Shown: positions 42,823-52,268 of the stretch, in pieces | Layout of the letters: every line of letters begins with the position of its first letter | Position numbering within the stretch: position 1 is the stretch's first letter | Origin: Methylobacterium sp. E-066 | Lineage (GTDB): Bacteria; Pseudomonadota; Alphaproteobacteria; Rhizobiales; Beijerinckiaceae | Length of the DNA stretch: 64,000 bases | NCBI RefSeq assembly: GCF_022829635.1 | Contig: NZ_JAKSYO010000096.1 | Coordinates: forward strand, 1-64,000 | Direction: 5' to 3' | Position numbers and translations under genes: made by a program | Notes under the pieces: model-generated | Database searches by the model: none | Seen by the model: the letters and a program-made list of their open reading frames with translations, nothing else | Told to the model about the DNA's origin: nothing

Positions 42823-44667
42823 TCAGGCGTGCCCGGCCGGCTTGAGGGCGCCGGTCCGGTCGTGGAAATCCGGGCCGTTCACCGTTCGGGCGACGTGGCC
42901 GGCCCGGATCAGGTAGTCGCCGAAATGCTCGCCGGGCTTCCGGCCCTTGGCAAAGTCGGCGAAGAGCGGCTCCAGCGTGTCGCGGATGTCGGACGCCGCG
43001 ACATCCTCCTTGTAGAGCTTGCCCAGCCGCGAGCCGTCGAAGGCCGCGCCGAGATAGAGGTGGTAGCGCTCGGGGCCGCGGCCGACGAGGCCGATCTCGG
43101 CGATGAACGGGCGGGCGCAGCCGTTCGGGCAGCCGGTGGAGCGGATCGTGATCTCCTCCTCGGCGAGCCCGTGATGGGCCAGGCTCTCTTCCAGCTCGGT
43201 CATCAGGCTCGGCAGGTAGCGCTCGCTCTCGGCGAGCGCGAGGCCGCAGGTCGGCAGCGCCACGCAGGCGATGGAGTTGCGCCGCAGCGCCCCCGCGCCC
43301 TTGGTGATGCCGTACTGGTCGACCAGCGCTTCGATCGCGGCGCGCTTCTCCGCCGGCACGTTGGCGATGATCACGTTCTGGTTGGCGGTGAGGCGGAAAT
43401 CGCCCTCGTGCACCTGCGCGATCTTGCGCAGGCCGGTGAGGAATTGCGGGCCGTCCTCGTAATCCTTGATCCGGCCGGAGGGGACGTAGAGCGTCAGGTG
43501 GTGGCGCCCGTCATCGCCCTCGGTCCAGCCGAAGCGATCGCCGTTGTTGGTGAAGGTGAAGGGCTTCGGCTCGCCGAGCTTCTTGCCGATCCGCGCCTCC
43601 ACCTCGGCCCGGAAGGCGGCCAGGCCGTAGCGCTCGATCGTGTACTTGAGCCGGGCGTTCTTGCGGTTCTTGCGGTTGCCCCAGTCGCGCTGGACGGTCA
43701 TCACGGCCTCGGCGACCTTGATGGCGTCCTCGGGCTTCACGAAGCCCATCACGTCGGCGGTGCGCGGGAAGGTCTCGGGCTCGCCATGGGTCATGCCCAT
43801 GCCGCCGCCCACCGTGACGTTCCAGCCGGTCACCTGGTTCTTCTTGTCCAGGATGGCGATGAAGCCGAGATCGTGGGCGAAGATGTCGACCTCGTTCGAG
43901 GGCGGCACCGCCACCACGACCTTGAACTTCCGCGGCAGGTAGGTGCGGCCGTAGACCGGCTCGATCTCCGCCTCCTCCTCGCCGCCGACCACGCGTTCGC
44001 CGTCGAGCCAGATCTCCCGCCAAGCGCTGGTCTTCGGCAGCAGGCTGTCCGAGATGTCCTTGGCGAGGGTGTGGGCGGCCTTGTGGGCGCCGACCTGGGC
44101 GGGGTTGGTCGCCGCCATGACGTTGCGGTTCACGTCGCCGCAGGCCGCGATCGTGTCGAGCAGGGCCGCGTCGATGGCCGACATCGTGCGCTTGAGGTTC
44201 GACTTGATCACGCCGTGATACTGGAAGGTCTGGCGCGTGGTCGCCCGCAGGGCGCTGCCCGCATAGGTGACCGCGATGTCGTCCAGCGCCAGCCACTGCT
44301 TCGGGCTGATCACGCCGCCGGCGATGCGCAGGCGGATCATGAAGCTGTAGGCTTTGTCGAGCTTCTTCTTGGTCCGCTCCGGGCGCAGGTCGCGGTCGTC
44401 CTGCATGTACATCCCGTGGAACTTCACGAGCTGCCCGTCATCCTCGGAGATCGCCCCGGTGGCGTGCTTCAGCAGGCCATCGGCGAGGCCGCCGCGGAGA
44501 TAGCCGCTGGCGATCTTGATGTGCTCGTTGGCCGCGAGGTTGGCCGCGCGGGCCGCCTCGGCATCGGTGATCGGCCGCTCCTTGGGCGGGGTCTCGTAGA
44601 CGCGCGGCGCCGGGGTCGGAGCCAGGGCCTGGGCATCGGCGTCGTCGCGGGGGCTGTGGTCGTCCAT
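42823..44667 (-). CDS. cysI: Assimilatory sulfite reductase hemoprotein subunit
   Basis: A 614-residue siroheme/[4Fe-4S] enzyme that reduces sulfite to sulfide with six electrons from CysJ. The two ferredoxin-like halves are present (LVKFHGMYMQDDRD; RATTRQTFQYHGVIKSNLK; VGGGMGMTHGEPETFPRTADVMGF). The cluster cysteines are in CVALPTCGLA (about residue 467) and TGCPNGCARP (about 510). Residues 1-35 are a proline-rich extension. ATG 44667 gives that extension; the upstream frame runs into the repeat. Neighbouring cysJ lies upstream on the same strand, but the 218-base space between them contains a hairpin element. Confidence 0.96.
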   Translation of the reverse strand: MDDHSPRDDADAQALAPTPAPRVYETPPKERPITDAEAARAANLAANEHIKIASGYLRGGLADGLLKHATGAISEDDGQLVKFHGMYMQDDRDLRPERTKKKLDKAYSFMIRLRIAGGVISPKQWLALDDIAVTYAGSALRATTRQTFQYHGVIKSNLKRTMSAIDAALLDTIAACGDVNRNVMAATNPAQVGAHKAAHTLAKDISDSLLPKTSAWREIWLDGERVVGGEEEAEIEPVYGRTYLPRKFKVVVAVPPSNEVDIFAHDLGFIAILDKKNQVTGWNVTVGGGMGMTHGEPETFPRTADVMGFVKPEDAIKVAEAVMTVQRDWGNRKNRKNARLKYTIERYGLAAFRAEVEARIGKKLGEPKPFTFTNNGDRFGWTEGDDGRHHLTLYVPSGRIKDYEDGPQFLTGLRKIAQVHEGDFRLTANQNVIIANVPAEKRAAIEALVDQYGITKGAGALRRNSIACVALPTCGLALAESERYLPSLMTELEESLAHHGLAEEEITIRSTGCPNGCARPFIAEIGLVGRGPERYHLYLGAAFDGSRLGKLYKEDVAASDIRDTLEPLFADFAKGRKPGEHFGDYLIRAGHVARTVNGPDFHDRTGALKPAGHA

Positions 44668-44732
44668 GAGATCACTTCCAAAGTCTCGACTACGGCCCCG
44701 CCCCCGATATGGGCGGGATCGTCCCAAATTCC

Positions 44733-44855
44733 GGATTCAAAAGGTCCGAGACCTTTTGCGGGTGCAGGGCGGAGCCCTGCGGTGGGGCTAGGCCCCGCTC
44801 CGTCAGGGCTCTGCCCTGACAACCCGCCAAAGGACGACACGCCCTTTGGAAACCC
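44733..44855 (+). repeat. Four-hairpin intergenic element, copy 4 (between cysJ and cysI)
   Basis: GGATTCAAAAGGTCCGAGACCTTTT opens the copy and GGAAACCC closes it, with GCAGGGCGGAGCCCTGC, GGGGCTAGGCCCC and GTCAGGGCTCTGCCCTGAC hairpins in between. The last hairpin of the family is interrupted here (CAAAGGACGACACGCCCTTTG). This is the only copy between two genes of the same direction and pathway. Confidence 0.85.
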
Positions 44856-44885
44856 AGACCTACCCGTGCTCCGGCGGCATACGCT

Positions 44886-46655
44886 CTAGTAGACGTCCTG
44901 CTGGTAGCGGTGGCTGCGCTCCAGGGCCGCAACCTGCGCCTCGGCGTCGGCCGGGCTCAGGGATTTGGCGATCTCGTAGGCCCGCACCACCGCGGCGCGC
45001 ACGTCCTTGGCCATGTTCTTGGCATCGCCGCAGACGTAGAAATAGGCGCCGCCCTCCAGCCAGGAGACCAGCTCCTGCGCGTTGTGGGTGATGCGGTTCT
45101 GCACGTAGATCTTCTCCGGCTGGTCCCGGGAGAAGGCGACGTCGATCTTCGTCAGCGACTTGTCCTCCAGGGCCTCCTGCCATTCGAGCTGGTACAGGAA
45201 GTCGTGCAGGAAGTGCCGGTCGCCGAAGAACAGCCAGGAACGTCCGGGCGCCTCGATGGCGCGGCGCTCCTGCACGAAGGCGCGGAACGGCGCGACGCCG
45301 GTGCCGGGGCCGACCATGATGATGTCGGTGGCCGGATCCTGCGGCAGGCGGAAATGCCGGTTCGGCTTCAGCCGCACCCGCAGCTTGGCGCCGTCCCGGA
45401 TCCGGTCGGCGACGTGGACCGAGGCGACGCCCGAGCGGGCGCGGCCATGGGTCTCGTAGCGCACCGCCACGATGGCGAGGTGGACCTCGTCGCCCACCTC
45501 CTTGCGCGAGGACGCGATCGAGTAGGCCCGGGGCGGCAGCGGCCGGGTGATGGTGTTGAGGTGCTCGGCGGTCAGCGTCGCCGGGAAGGTCGCGAGCAGG
45601 TCGATCAGGTGCCGGCCCTCGATCCAGGCCTTGGCCTCGCCGCTGTCGATCAGCTTCTGCGCGTCCGCGTGGCCGGTCGCCTTGACGAATCGCTCGATCG
45701 TGGCGGCCGAGAGGGTGGTGATGTCGCGCTCGGCCAGCAGCGCCTTGCGCAGGCTCTCGTCGCCCGACAGCCCCGCGGCGTTCAGGATCTCATCCACCAG
45801 CTGCGGATCGTTCTCGGGAAAGATTTCCAGCGAATCGCCGGGCTCGTAGGCGGGTGCCCCGTCCTCGAAGGCCAGCGCCAGGTGGATCGTCTCCTTGTCC
45901 GAGCGCGAGGAGTTGAGGTTCACGTGCTCGACGACCTCGACCACGAGCGGCTCGCGGCTCGGCTCGGCCTCGTCGTCCTCGCCCGGGGCGGCGCGGGCGA
46001 AATCCACCGCCACGACGTTGTCGGGCGTCTCGGCCGGGGCGAGGGCCTTGAGGGTGTTCTTGATCCAGTCGGCGGCCGGCTTCTCGAAATCGAGGTCGAG
46101 GTCGGCGCGCTCGGCCGCGCGCTTGCCGCCCAGCGCCTCGAGGCGCGCGTCGAGCGCCTTACCGATGGCGCAGAACTCCACGTAGGACGTGTCGCCCAGC
46201 GCCAGGACGGCGAAGTCCACGCCGTCGATGCGCGGGGCGACCTCCCCCATCAGCTCGCCATAGGCCCGCACGGCCCGGGCCGGCGGCTCGCCCTCGCCCC
46301 AGGTCGCCGCGATGGCGATGAGCTTGCCGGCCTTGGGCAGGGTCGCGACGTCGAGATCGGAGAAATCCACGACCTTGGGCTTGAAGCCCTGCTTGCGTGC
46401 CAGCTTGGCGACGTTGCCGGCCAGCGCCTCGGAATTCCCCGATTCGCTGGCATAGACGATGGTCAGCGGCTCGGCGGCCTTGGGCGGAGCGGACGGAGCC
46501 GCAGCCGGCTGGCCGCCGGCGGCATCGAGGCCCGCCAGAAAGCCGGCCAGCCACGCGCGCTGCACGGGGGTCGCGCTGCCGAGCACGGCATCGAGGCTGG
46601 CGCGCTCGCCGTCGCCGAACGGGGCGGTGCGCGGAAGGAGATTCTGGCGTGCCAT
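44886..46655 (-). CDS. cysJ: Assimilatory sulfite reductase flavoprotein subunit
   Basis: A 589-residue NADPH-dependent diflavin reductase that feeds electrons to CysI. The flavodoxin domain spans about residues 63-205 (LTIVYASESGNSEALAGNVAKLA for FMN phosphate; ATWGEGEPPARA; LALGDTSYVEFC). It is followed by the FAD-binding domain (RPLPPRAYSIASS, GVASVHVADRI) and the NADPH-binding domain (GPGTGVAPFRAFVQERRA; YFYVCGDAKNMAKDV), ending YQQDVY as in CysJ. Residues 1-60 are an extension before the flavodoxin. It is the promoter-proximal gene of cysJI. Confidence 0.96.
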   Translation of the reverse strand: MARQNLLPRTAPFGDGERASLDAVLGSATPVQRAWLAGFLAGLDAAGGQPAAAPSAPPKAAEPLTIVYASESGNSEALAGNVAKLARKQGFKPKVVDFSDLDVATLPKAGKLIAIAATWGEGEPPARAVRAYGELMGEVAPRIDGVDFAVLALGDTSYVEFCAIGKALDARLEALGGKRAAERADLDLDFEKPAADWIKNTLKALAPAETPDNVVAVDFARAAPGEDDEAEPSREPLVVEVVEHVNLNSSRSDKETIHLALAFEDGAPAYEPGDSLEIFPENDPQLVDEILNAAGLSGDESLRKALLAERDITTLSAATIERFVKATGHADAQKLIDSGEAKAWIEGRHLIDLLATFPATLTAEHLNTITRPLPPRAYSIASSRKEVGDEVHLAIVAVRYETHGRARSGVASVHVADRIRDGAKLRVRLKPNRHFRLPQDPATDIIMVGPGTGVAPFRAFVQERRAIEAPGRSWLFFGDRHFLHDFLYQLEWQEALEDKSLTKIDVAFSRDQPEKIYVQNRITHNAQELVSWLEGGAYFYVCGDAKNMAKDVRAAVVRAYEIAKSLSPADAEAQVAALERSHRYQQDVY

Positions 46656-46765
46656 CAGGGGACCATGTCGGGGCCTACGGGGCCGGTGTCAATCGGAAAC
46701 GTTCTTTTTGCAGAACGCGTCTGAACTAGGATATTGCATTCGTTGCGCCGCAATAAAAGAGAAGA

Positions 46766-47281
46766 TCATTCCCCTACAACGGCGAGGATCGGCGCTGTTC
46801 CAGGGAGATGACGCCCGGTTTTCGGTGGCGCGGGCAGCGGCAGGGCGGTGGTGGATTTCACCTTCTCCATGGCAAATCGCGAGGTGACGTTCTTCAACGG
46901 CAGCACCGCGATAAGCTGCTTATAGAAACTGTCATAGGCCTGCATGTCGGCGACGACGACGCGCAGCATGTAATCCACATCCCCCGCCATCCGGTAGAAT
47001 TCCAGCACCTCGGGCATGGCCGAAATCGTCGCGGCGAAGCGCTGCAGCCACTCCTGGGAGTGGTCCGCGGTCTCGATGGAGACGAACACGGTGAGCCCGA
47101 GGCCGAGCTTGACCGGATCGAGCACCGCCACCCGCCGGTCGATCACCCCGTCCGCCTCCAGCTTCTGGATGCGCTTCCAGCACGGGGTCTGAGACAGGCC
47201 GACGCGCTCGCCGATCGCCGCGATGGAGAGGGTCGCGTCCGCCTGCAGCAAGGCGAGAATCTTCAGATCGATGGCGTCCAA
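46766..47281 (-). CDS. Lrp/AsnC family transcriptional regulator
   Basis: A 171-residue Lrp/AsnC regulator. The start is TTG 47281, preceded by GGAG at a normal distance; the frame stays open upstream to 47440 but that part is not family-like. The HTH is LDAIDLKILALLQADATLSIAAIGERVGLSQTPCWKRIQKLEADGVI, and the RAM ligand domain is LGLTVFVSIETADHSQEWLQRFAATISAMPEVLEFYRMAGDVDYMLRVVVADMQAYDSFY. It sits between cysJ and the divergent cysHDN operon, so it is a good candidate for control of sulfur assimilation in response to an amino acid such as cysteine. Confidence 0.9.
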   Translation of the reverse strand: MDAIDLKILALLQADATLSIAAIGERVGLSQTPCWKRIQKLEADGVIDRRVAVLDPVKLGLGLTVFVSIETADHSQEWLQRFAATISAMPEVLEFYRMAGDVDYMLRVVVADMQAYDSFYKQLIAVLPLKNVTSRFAMEKVKSTTALPLPAPPKTGRHLPGTAPILAVVGE

Positions 47282-47459
47282 AGTCGTCTCCGTGGGATCC
47301 TTCCACGCTGGGCCGCGCGCGGGGAGTTTAGGCGTTTCTGAGGGCCGCCGAGAAGAATCTTTTGTCGTGCGGGGTCTCGGGTGCGGAGGAACAGGGTGCG
47401 CCACCGCACGCCAGGCCGCCCGGATATGCTCGACAAGCAACCCGCGCCGCCTTGACTTC

Positions 47460-47475
47460 GTTCGTTATAGCGAAC
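47460..47475. promoter_or_regulatory. Palindrome upstream of cysH
   Basis: GTTCGTTATAGCGAAC is a 16-bp near-perfect palindrome with one mismatched pair and a TATA centre, 74 bases upstream of the cysH ATG. TTGACT lies immediately before it (47452-47457) and could be a -35 element. It is a candidate operator for the sulfate-assimilation operon. Confidence 0.45.
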
Positions 47476-47549
47476 ATTTCCACCCTTCGACAACTGGGTG
47501 CGGCGCGATCCGCGCCCTTTCCCACGATCCAACCTCAGGACATGTCGCG

Positions 47550-48362
47550 ATGACCCGTCCGGACCGAACGCTGGCCGAATCCCTCGCCGGGCGGCTGCCG
47601 GGGCTCGACCTGCCAGGCCGCCTCCATCTGATCGCCGCCGAGATCCCGGGCCGCCTCGTGTTCACCACGAGCCTCGGCGTCGAGGACCAGGCGCTGACCC
47701 ACGGGCTGGCGATGGCCGGGCTGGCGAAAGGCCGCGTCGAGATCGTCACCCTCGATACCGGCCGGCTGTTCCCGGAGGCCTACGACACCTGGGCCGAGAC
47801 CGAATCGGCCTACGGCATCCGGATCGGGGCTTACGCGCCGGAGCGGGTGGCCGTGGAGGCGTTCGTGCGCGAGGAGGGCATCAACGGCTTCCGGCGCTCG
47901 GTGGCGGCCCGGCAGGCCTGCTGCGGATTCCGCAAGGTCGAGCCGCTCGGCCGCGCCCTCGACGGCGCCAGCGGCTGGCTCACCGGCCTGCGCGCCGGCC
48001 AGTCGGCCAACCGCGCCGAGACGCCGCTGGCTGTTTTCGACGCCGAGCGCGACCTGATCAAGCTCAACCCCCTGGCCGACTGGTCCCGGGCGCAGGTCGA
48101 CAGCTTCGTGCGCGAGAATTTCATCCCCTACAACGTGCTGCACGATCGCGGCTTCCCGTCGATCGGCTGCGCCCCCTGCACCCGCGCCGTGAAGCTCGGC
48201 GAGCCGGAGCGCGCCGGACGCTGGTGGTGGGAGCAGGAAGAGAAGAAGGAGTGCGGCCTGCATGTCGGGCAGCCCTCCGCGTCGGTTCAGCCGGGCCAGG
48301 AGCCCGCGATCTTCGAGAGCAACCCAGACGTGAAGACCCGCCAGCCGGAGTTCGCCCGATGA
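47550..48362 (+). CDS. cysH: Adenylyl-sulfate (APS-type) reductase
   Basis: A 270-residue thioredoxin-dependent reductase that converts APS to sulfite. The adenylate PP-loop is [18 protein letters not shown]. Four cysteines that bind [4Fe-4S] are present, CC at 124-125 ([12 protein letters not shown]) and CxxC at 207-210 ([10 protein letters not shown]), which mark the APS-reducing type rather than the E. coli PAPS type. The catalytic Cys235 is in [12 protein letters not shown] 47550 was chosen by domain start and the following coupled gene. Its stop overlaps cysD (ATGA). The absence of an APS kinase in the operon agrees with this assignment. Confidence 0.95.
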   Translation: MTRPDRTLAESLAGRLPGLDLPGRLHLIAAEIPGRLVFTTSLGVEDQALTHGLAMAGLAKGRVEIVTLDTGRLFPEAYDTWAETESAYGIRIGAYAPERVAVEAFVREEGINGFRRSVAARQACCGFRKVEPLGRALDGASGWLTGLRAGQSANRAETPLAVFDAERDLIKLNPLADWSRAQVDSFVRENFIPYNVLHDRGFPSIGCAPCTRAVKLGEPERAGRWWWEQEEKKECGLHVGQPSASVQPGQEPAIFESNPDVKTRQPEFAR

Positions 48363-49309
48363 GCGCAGCCCTTGCCGCCGCCGTGACGCCGGGCGCCCCC
48401 GCCTCCGCCGACCGCCTCAGCCATCTGAAGCGGCTCGAGGCCGAGAGCATCCACATCTTCCGGGAGACGGTCGCCGAGGCCGAGAATCCGGTGATGCTCT
48501 ACTCGATCGGCAAGGATTCCTCGGTGCTGCTGCACCTGGCCCTGAAGGCGTTCGCGCCCGGCACCCTGCCGTTCCCGCTGCTCCACGTCGACACCACGTG
48601 GAAGTTCCGCGAGATGATCGCCTTCCGCGACGCCCGGGTGAAGGAACTCGGCCTCGACCTCCTGGTCCACACCAACCCGGACGGGCTCGCCCGCGGCGTC
48701 GGGCCGGTGAGCCACGGCTCCGAGGTCCATACCGACGTGATGAAGACCCAGGCGCTCCGCCAGGCGCTCGACAAGTACAAGTTCGACGCGGCCTTCGGCG
48801 GCGCCCGCCGGGACGAGGAGGCGAGCCGCGCCAAGGAGCGGATCATCAGCTTGCGCACCGCGCAGCATCGCTGGGATCCCAAGCGCCAGCGCGCGGAGCC
48901 CTGGCACCTCTACAACCTCAAGAAGAAGCGCGGCGAGTCCCTGCGGGTGTTCCCGCTCTCGAACTGGACCGAGCTCGATATCTGGCTCTACATCGAGCAG
49001 GAAAAGATCCCGATCGTGCCGCTCTACTTCGCCGCCGAGCGCCCGGTGGTCGAGCGCGACGGCCAGCTGATCCTGGTCGACGACGACCGCCTGCCCCTGG
49101 AGCCGGGGGAGGTCCCGCAGCAGCGCCTCGTGCGCTTCCGGACGCTGGGCTGCTACCCGCTCACCGGGGCGGTGGAGAGCGATGCGGCGACCCTCCCGGA
49201 GATCGTCGGCGAGACGCTGGCGGCTCGCACCTCGGAACGCCAGGGCCGGGTGATCGACAAGGACGGCGCGGGCTCCATGGAGCGCAAGAAGCAGGAAGGC
49301 TACTTCTGA
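48359..49309 (+). CDS. cysD: Sulfate adenylyltransferase subunit 2
   Basis: A 316-residue ATP sulfurylase catalytic subunit that makes APS from sulfate and ATP, driven by the CysN GTPase. It has [43 protein letters not shown] (PP-loop SIGKDSS), [36 protein letters not shown], and the C-terminal [15 protein letters not shown] and [11 protein letters not shown]. It is complete and the usual length. Its start overlaps the cysH stop and its stop overlaps the cysN start, so all three are translated together. Confidence 0.97.
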   Translation: MSAALAAAVTPGAPASADRLSHLKRLEAESIHIFRETVAEAENPVMLYSIGKDSSVLLHLALKAFAPGTLPFPLLHVDTTWKFREMIAFRDARVKELGLDLLVHTNPDGLARGVGPVSHGSEVHTDVMKTQALRQALDKYKFDAAFGGARRDEEASRAKERIISLRTAQHRWDPKRQRAEPWHLYNLKKKRGESLRVFPLSNWTELDIWLYIEQEKIPIVPLYFAAERPVVERDGQLILVDDDRLPLEPGEVPQQRLVRFRTLGCYPLTGAVESDAATLPEIVGETLAARTSERQGRVIDKDGAGSMERKKQEGYF

Positions 49310-50715
49310 TGACGGTGCACCAGGATCCCACCGCGTTCAGCGACCGCGCCGCCACCTATCAGGCGTTCCTGGCCGCCCACCAGACCAAGGCCGTGCTGCG
49401 CTTCATCGCCTGCGGCTCCGTGGATGACGGCAAGTCGACCCTGATCGGCCGGCTGCTGCACGACACCAAGCAGATCTTCGACGACCAGATCTCGGCGCTC
49501 CAGCGCGATTCCCGCCGCCACGGCACCCAGGGGCAGGAGATCGACCTTGCGCTGCTGGTCGACGGCCTCCAGGCCGAGCGCGAGCAGGGCATCACCATCG
49601 ACGTCGCCTATCGGTTCTTCTCCACCGACAAGCGCTCGTTCATCGTCGCCGACACCCCCGGCCACGAGCAGTACACCCGCAACATGGCCACCGGCGCCTC
49701 GACGGCGGACGTGGCGGTGATCCTGGTGGATGCCCGCCAGGGCCTGATCCGCCAGACCCGGCGCCACGCCCTGCTGGTCTCGATGCTCGGCATCCGCCGG
49801 GTGGTCCTGGCGGTGAACAAGATGGACCTGGTCGGCTGGTCGCAGGACAAGTTCGACGCGATCCGCGCCGGCTTCGCCGACTTCGCCCGGGAGCTGAACT
49901 TCGCCGAGGTCAAGGCGATCCCGCTCTCGGCCAAGAACGGCGACAACGTCGTGGAGCCGGGCATCGCCGCCCCCTGGTACACGGGCGGCACCCTGCTCGA
50001 TTACCTGGAGACCGTGCCGGTGCACGCGGAGGCGCTCAACGCCCCGTTCCGCATGGCGATCCAGTGGGTCAACCGGCCGAATTCCGAGTTCCGCGGCTAT
50101 AGCGGGCGGATCGCCAGCGGCCGGGTCCGCCCCGGCGACGCAATCACCATCCAGCCCTCCGGCCGGACCTCGACGGTGGCGCGGATCTACACCGCCGACG
50201 GCGACCTGCCCGAGGCCGGCGAGGACGAATCGGTGACCCTGGTGCTCGCCGACCAGATCGACGCCTCCCGCGGGCAGGTGATCGCGGCCTCCAGCGCGCC
50301 GCTGCGGATTACGGAGCAGTTCGAGGCCCGCCTGTTCTGGGCGGCCGAGACCGAGCTGGCGCCGGGGGCGAGCCTGCTCGCCAAGATCGGCACCGCCACG
50401 GTCAACGCCACGGTGGAGCGGATCGTCTCGCGGATCGATCCCGAGACCGGCAATCCGGGCCCGGCCGAGCGCCTCGCCGCCAACGACATCGCGGACGTGT
50501 CCCTGCGCCTCGACCGCCCGGTGGCGGTGGACGCCTACGCGGACAACCGTGAGACCGGCAGCCTGATTCTGATCGACCGCGAGACCACCGACACGGCGGC
50601 GCTCGGGCTGGTCCTGGCTCCGAAGGGCGAAGCCGCCCCGGCGGCCTCTGCCGCACCGTCTGACGAGAAGGCCCCCGGCCTGCTCGGTCGCCTCGGCCGC
50701 CTGCTGGGCCGCTAA
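49309..50715 (+). CDS. cysN: Sulfate adenylyltransferase subunit 1 (GTPase)
   Basis: A 468-residue EF-Tu-like GTPase that activates CysD. GTP-binding motifs are G1 GSVDDGKSTLIGRLL, the G2 switch region EREQGITIDVAYRFF, G3 VADTPGHEQYTRNM and G4 NKMD. Beta-barrel domains follow. The length matches stand-alone CysN, with no fused CysC kinase, in line with the APS-type CysH. The last 35 residues are an Ala/Gly/Leu-rich tail. The start shares one base with the cysD stop (TGATG). Confidence 0.96.
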   Translation: MTVHQDPTAFSDRAATYQAFLAAHQTKAVLRFIACGSVDDGKSTLIGRLLHDTKQIFDDQISALQRDSRRHGTQGQEIDLALLVDGLQAEREQGITIDVAYRFFSTDKRSFIVADTPGHEQYTRNMATGASTADVAVILVDARQGLIRQTRRHALLVSMLGIRRVVLAVNKMDLVGWSQDKFDAIRAGFADFARELNFAEVKAIPLSAKNGDNVVEPGIAAPWYTGGTLLDYLETVPVHAEALNAPFRMAIQWVNRPNSEFRGYSGRIASGRVRPGDAITIQPSGRTSTVARIYTADGDLPEAGEDESVTLVLADQIDASRGQVIAASSAPLRITEQFEARLFWAAETELAPGASLLAKIGTATVNATVERIVSRIDPETGNPGPAERLAANDIADVSLRLDRPVAVDAYADNRETGSLILIDRETTDTAALGLVLAPKGEAAPAASAAPSDEKAPGLLGRLGRLLGR

Positions 50716-50719
50716 GGCT

Positions 50720-50853
50720 GGTTCAAAGTCCCGGATCCACAAGGTCCGGGACCTTGTGCGGGTCCAGGGCGGAGCCCTGGGGGCGGGCGAAGCCCGGCTG
50801 CATCGGGGCTCCGCCCCGATACCCCGCCAAAGGGCTTGCCCTTTGGAAACCCC
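50720..50853 (+). repeat. Four-hairpin intergenic element, copy 5
   Basis: The longest copy. GGTTCAAAGTCCCGG opens it and GGAAACCC closes it. Hairpins include GGTCCGGGACC, CCAGGGCGGAGCCCTGG, CGGGCGAAGCCCG, ATCGGGGCTCCGCCCCGAT and CCAAAGGGCTTGCCCTTTGG. It starts five bases after the cysN stop and ends six before the end of the convergent luciferase-like gene. Confidence 0.85.
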
Positions 50854-50859
50854 TGACCG

Positions 50860-51879
50860 TCAGGCTGCGTCCGCGACGGCGCCCCAGGCCTGCGCCAGCT
50901 GCGTGTAGGATTCGTGCCGCGCCGCCTGGTCGGGGATCGCCGTGACGATCATCAGCTCGTCGGCCTGTGTCCGCGCCACGAGGTCCGTGAGCCGCGCCCG
51001 CAGGGTCTCCGGCCCGCCCACATGTAGCTTGTCACGGCCACGCTCGATCTGGGCGCGCTCGGAATCGGAATACGGGTAGGCCAGCGCTTCGTCCAAGCTC
51101 GGCAGCGGGCGGTATTCGCCGCGCTCCCGCCGGAGGGTCGCGAGGCGCGCGCTCGCGGCCAGCCGCTCGGCCTCCGCGTCGGTGGCAGCGCAGATCGCCG
51201 CCACGGCCAGGATCGCGTGGGGCCGCTCGTTCAGGCGGCTTGGCCGGAACAGGCGGCGATAGGCCAGCATCGGCGCCTCGGCCGGCATCCCGGAGAAGTG
51301 CTGCGCGAAGCCGAAGCCGCACCCGATCTCGCCCGCGAGCTGGGCGCTGTAATCGGACGAGCCGAGCAGGAAGATCGGCGGCAGGAGCACCCCGGCGGGA
51401 CTCGCCTGGATTTTTCCGAACGGATGCCCCTCGGGAAATCCGCCGTCCCAGAACAGCAATTCCTGCAGGCGGTCCAAGAAGTCGTCGTTGCCACCCTCGC
51501 CCGGCGCCTCCCGGCGGCGCAGGGCCCGGGCGGTGAGCCCGTCGGTGCCGGGCGCGCGCCCGAGGCCGAGATCGATCCGGCCCGGGAACAGCGCCTCCAG
51601 CACCCGGAAGCGCTCGGCGACCATCAGCGGCGCGTGGTTCGGCAGCATGATTCCACCCGAGCCGACTCTTATCGTTCGGGTCGTGGCGGCGATCTGGCCG
51701 ATCATGATCTCGGGGGCCGGGCTCGCCACGTTGGGCAGGGCGTGGTGCTCGGCCAGCCAGTAGCGGCGGTAGCCGAGGCCATCGACGTGGCGCGCCAGCG
51801 CCAGCGTGTCGTGCAGCGCCTGCGCCGGGGTCGAAGCGGCGCTGACGAAGGAGAGGTCGAGGACGGAGAGCGGTGTCAT
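50860..51879 (-). CDS. LLM class flavin-dependent oxidoreductase
   Basis: A 339-residue luciferase-like monooxygenase fold, using FMNH2 or F420. It has LSVLDLSFVSAASTPAQALHDTLALARHVDGLGYRRYWLAEHHALPNVASPAPEIMIGQIAATTRTIRVGSGGIMLPNHAPLMVAERF, the typical N-terminal half of the MsnO8-type subgroup, then PGRIDLGLGRAPGTD and IFLLGSSDYSAQLA. The subgroup is common and mostly uncharacterised. Sulfonate monooxygenases belong to the same superfamily, and the cys genes are adjacent, but this subgroup is not known for that activity, so no link is claimed. Confidence 0.92.
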   Translation of the reverse strand: MTPLSVLDLSFVSAASTPAQALHDTLALARHVDGLGYRRYWLAEHHALPNVASPAPEIMIGQIAATTRTIRVGSGGIMLPNHAPLMVAERFRVLEALFPGRIDLGLGRAPGTDGLTARALRRREAPGEGGNDDFLDRLQELLFWDGGFPEGHPFGKIQASPAGVLLPPIFLLGSSDYSAQLAGEIGCGFGFAQHFSGMPAEAPMLAYRRLFRPSRLNERPHAILAVAAICAATDAEAERLAASARLATLRRERGEYRPLPSLDEALAYPYSDSERAQIERGRDKLHVGGPETLRARLTDLVARTQADELMIVTAIPDQAARHESYTQLAQAWGAVADAA

Positions 51880-51940
51880 CGATAGGAGATAGGGGTGCGG
51901 ATCGGCCGGTGCGAGGGCCAGACGATCCGCGTCGGCCCGG

Positions 51941-52267
51941 TCATGGCACCGGCTCGTCGTCCGGCCGGTCGCTCCGGTACAGCGCCTCGAAATCCCGGCC
52001 GCCGTAGAACACGTTGGTGATCATCACCCAATTGGCCTCGACCCGATAGGCGATGATGGCGGATCGCTCGAACGGCACGGGCCGCAGGCCCGGTTCCAGG
52101 TCGTCGCGGCGACGACCGCCATTGGGAGCATCGCCGATGCGCCGGCAGCGTGCGATGATCCGCCGGATGAACCCTTCGGCCATGTCGTTGTCGCGGCTGG
52201 CCTGGAGCACGACGCGGAAGATGTCCGCGAGGTCGATCCGGGCCTCGCGCCGGAGCGAGACCGGCAT
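51941..52267 (-). CDS. parE: RelE/ParE family toxin
   Basis: A 108-residue ParE-type toxin. Features are PVSLRREARIDLADIFRVVLQASRDNDMAEGFIRRIIARCRRIGDAPNGGRRRDDLEPGLRPVPFERSAIIAYRVEANWVMITNVFYGGRDFEALY. This is the standard helix hairpin, the R-x-x-x-PF-x-x-x-x-I-x-Y-R strand, and the C-terminal VFYGGRDFE motif. ATG 52267 lies one base after the antitoxin stop; a GTG at 52276 is an in-frame alternative. ParE toxins poison gyrase. Confidence 0.9.
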   Translation of the reverse strand: MPVSLRREARIDLADIFRVVLQASRDNDMAEGFIRRIIARCRRIGDAPNGGRRRDDLEPGLRPVPFERSAIIAYRVEANWVMITNVFYGGRDFEALYRSDRPDDEPVP

Positions 52268-52268
52268 C

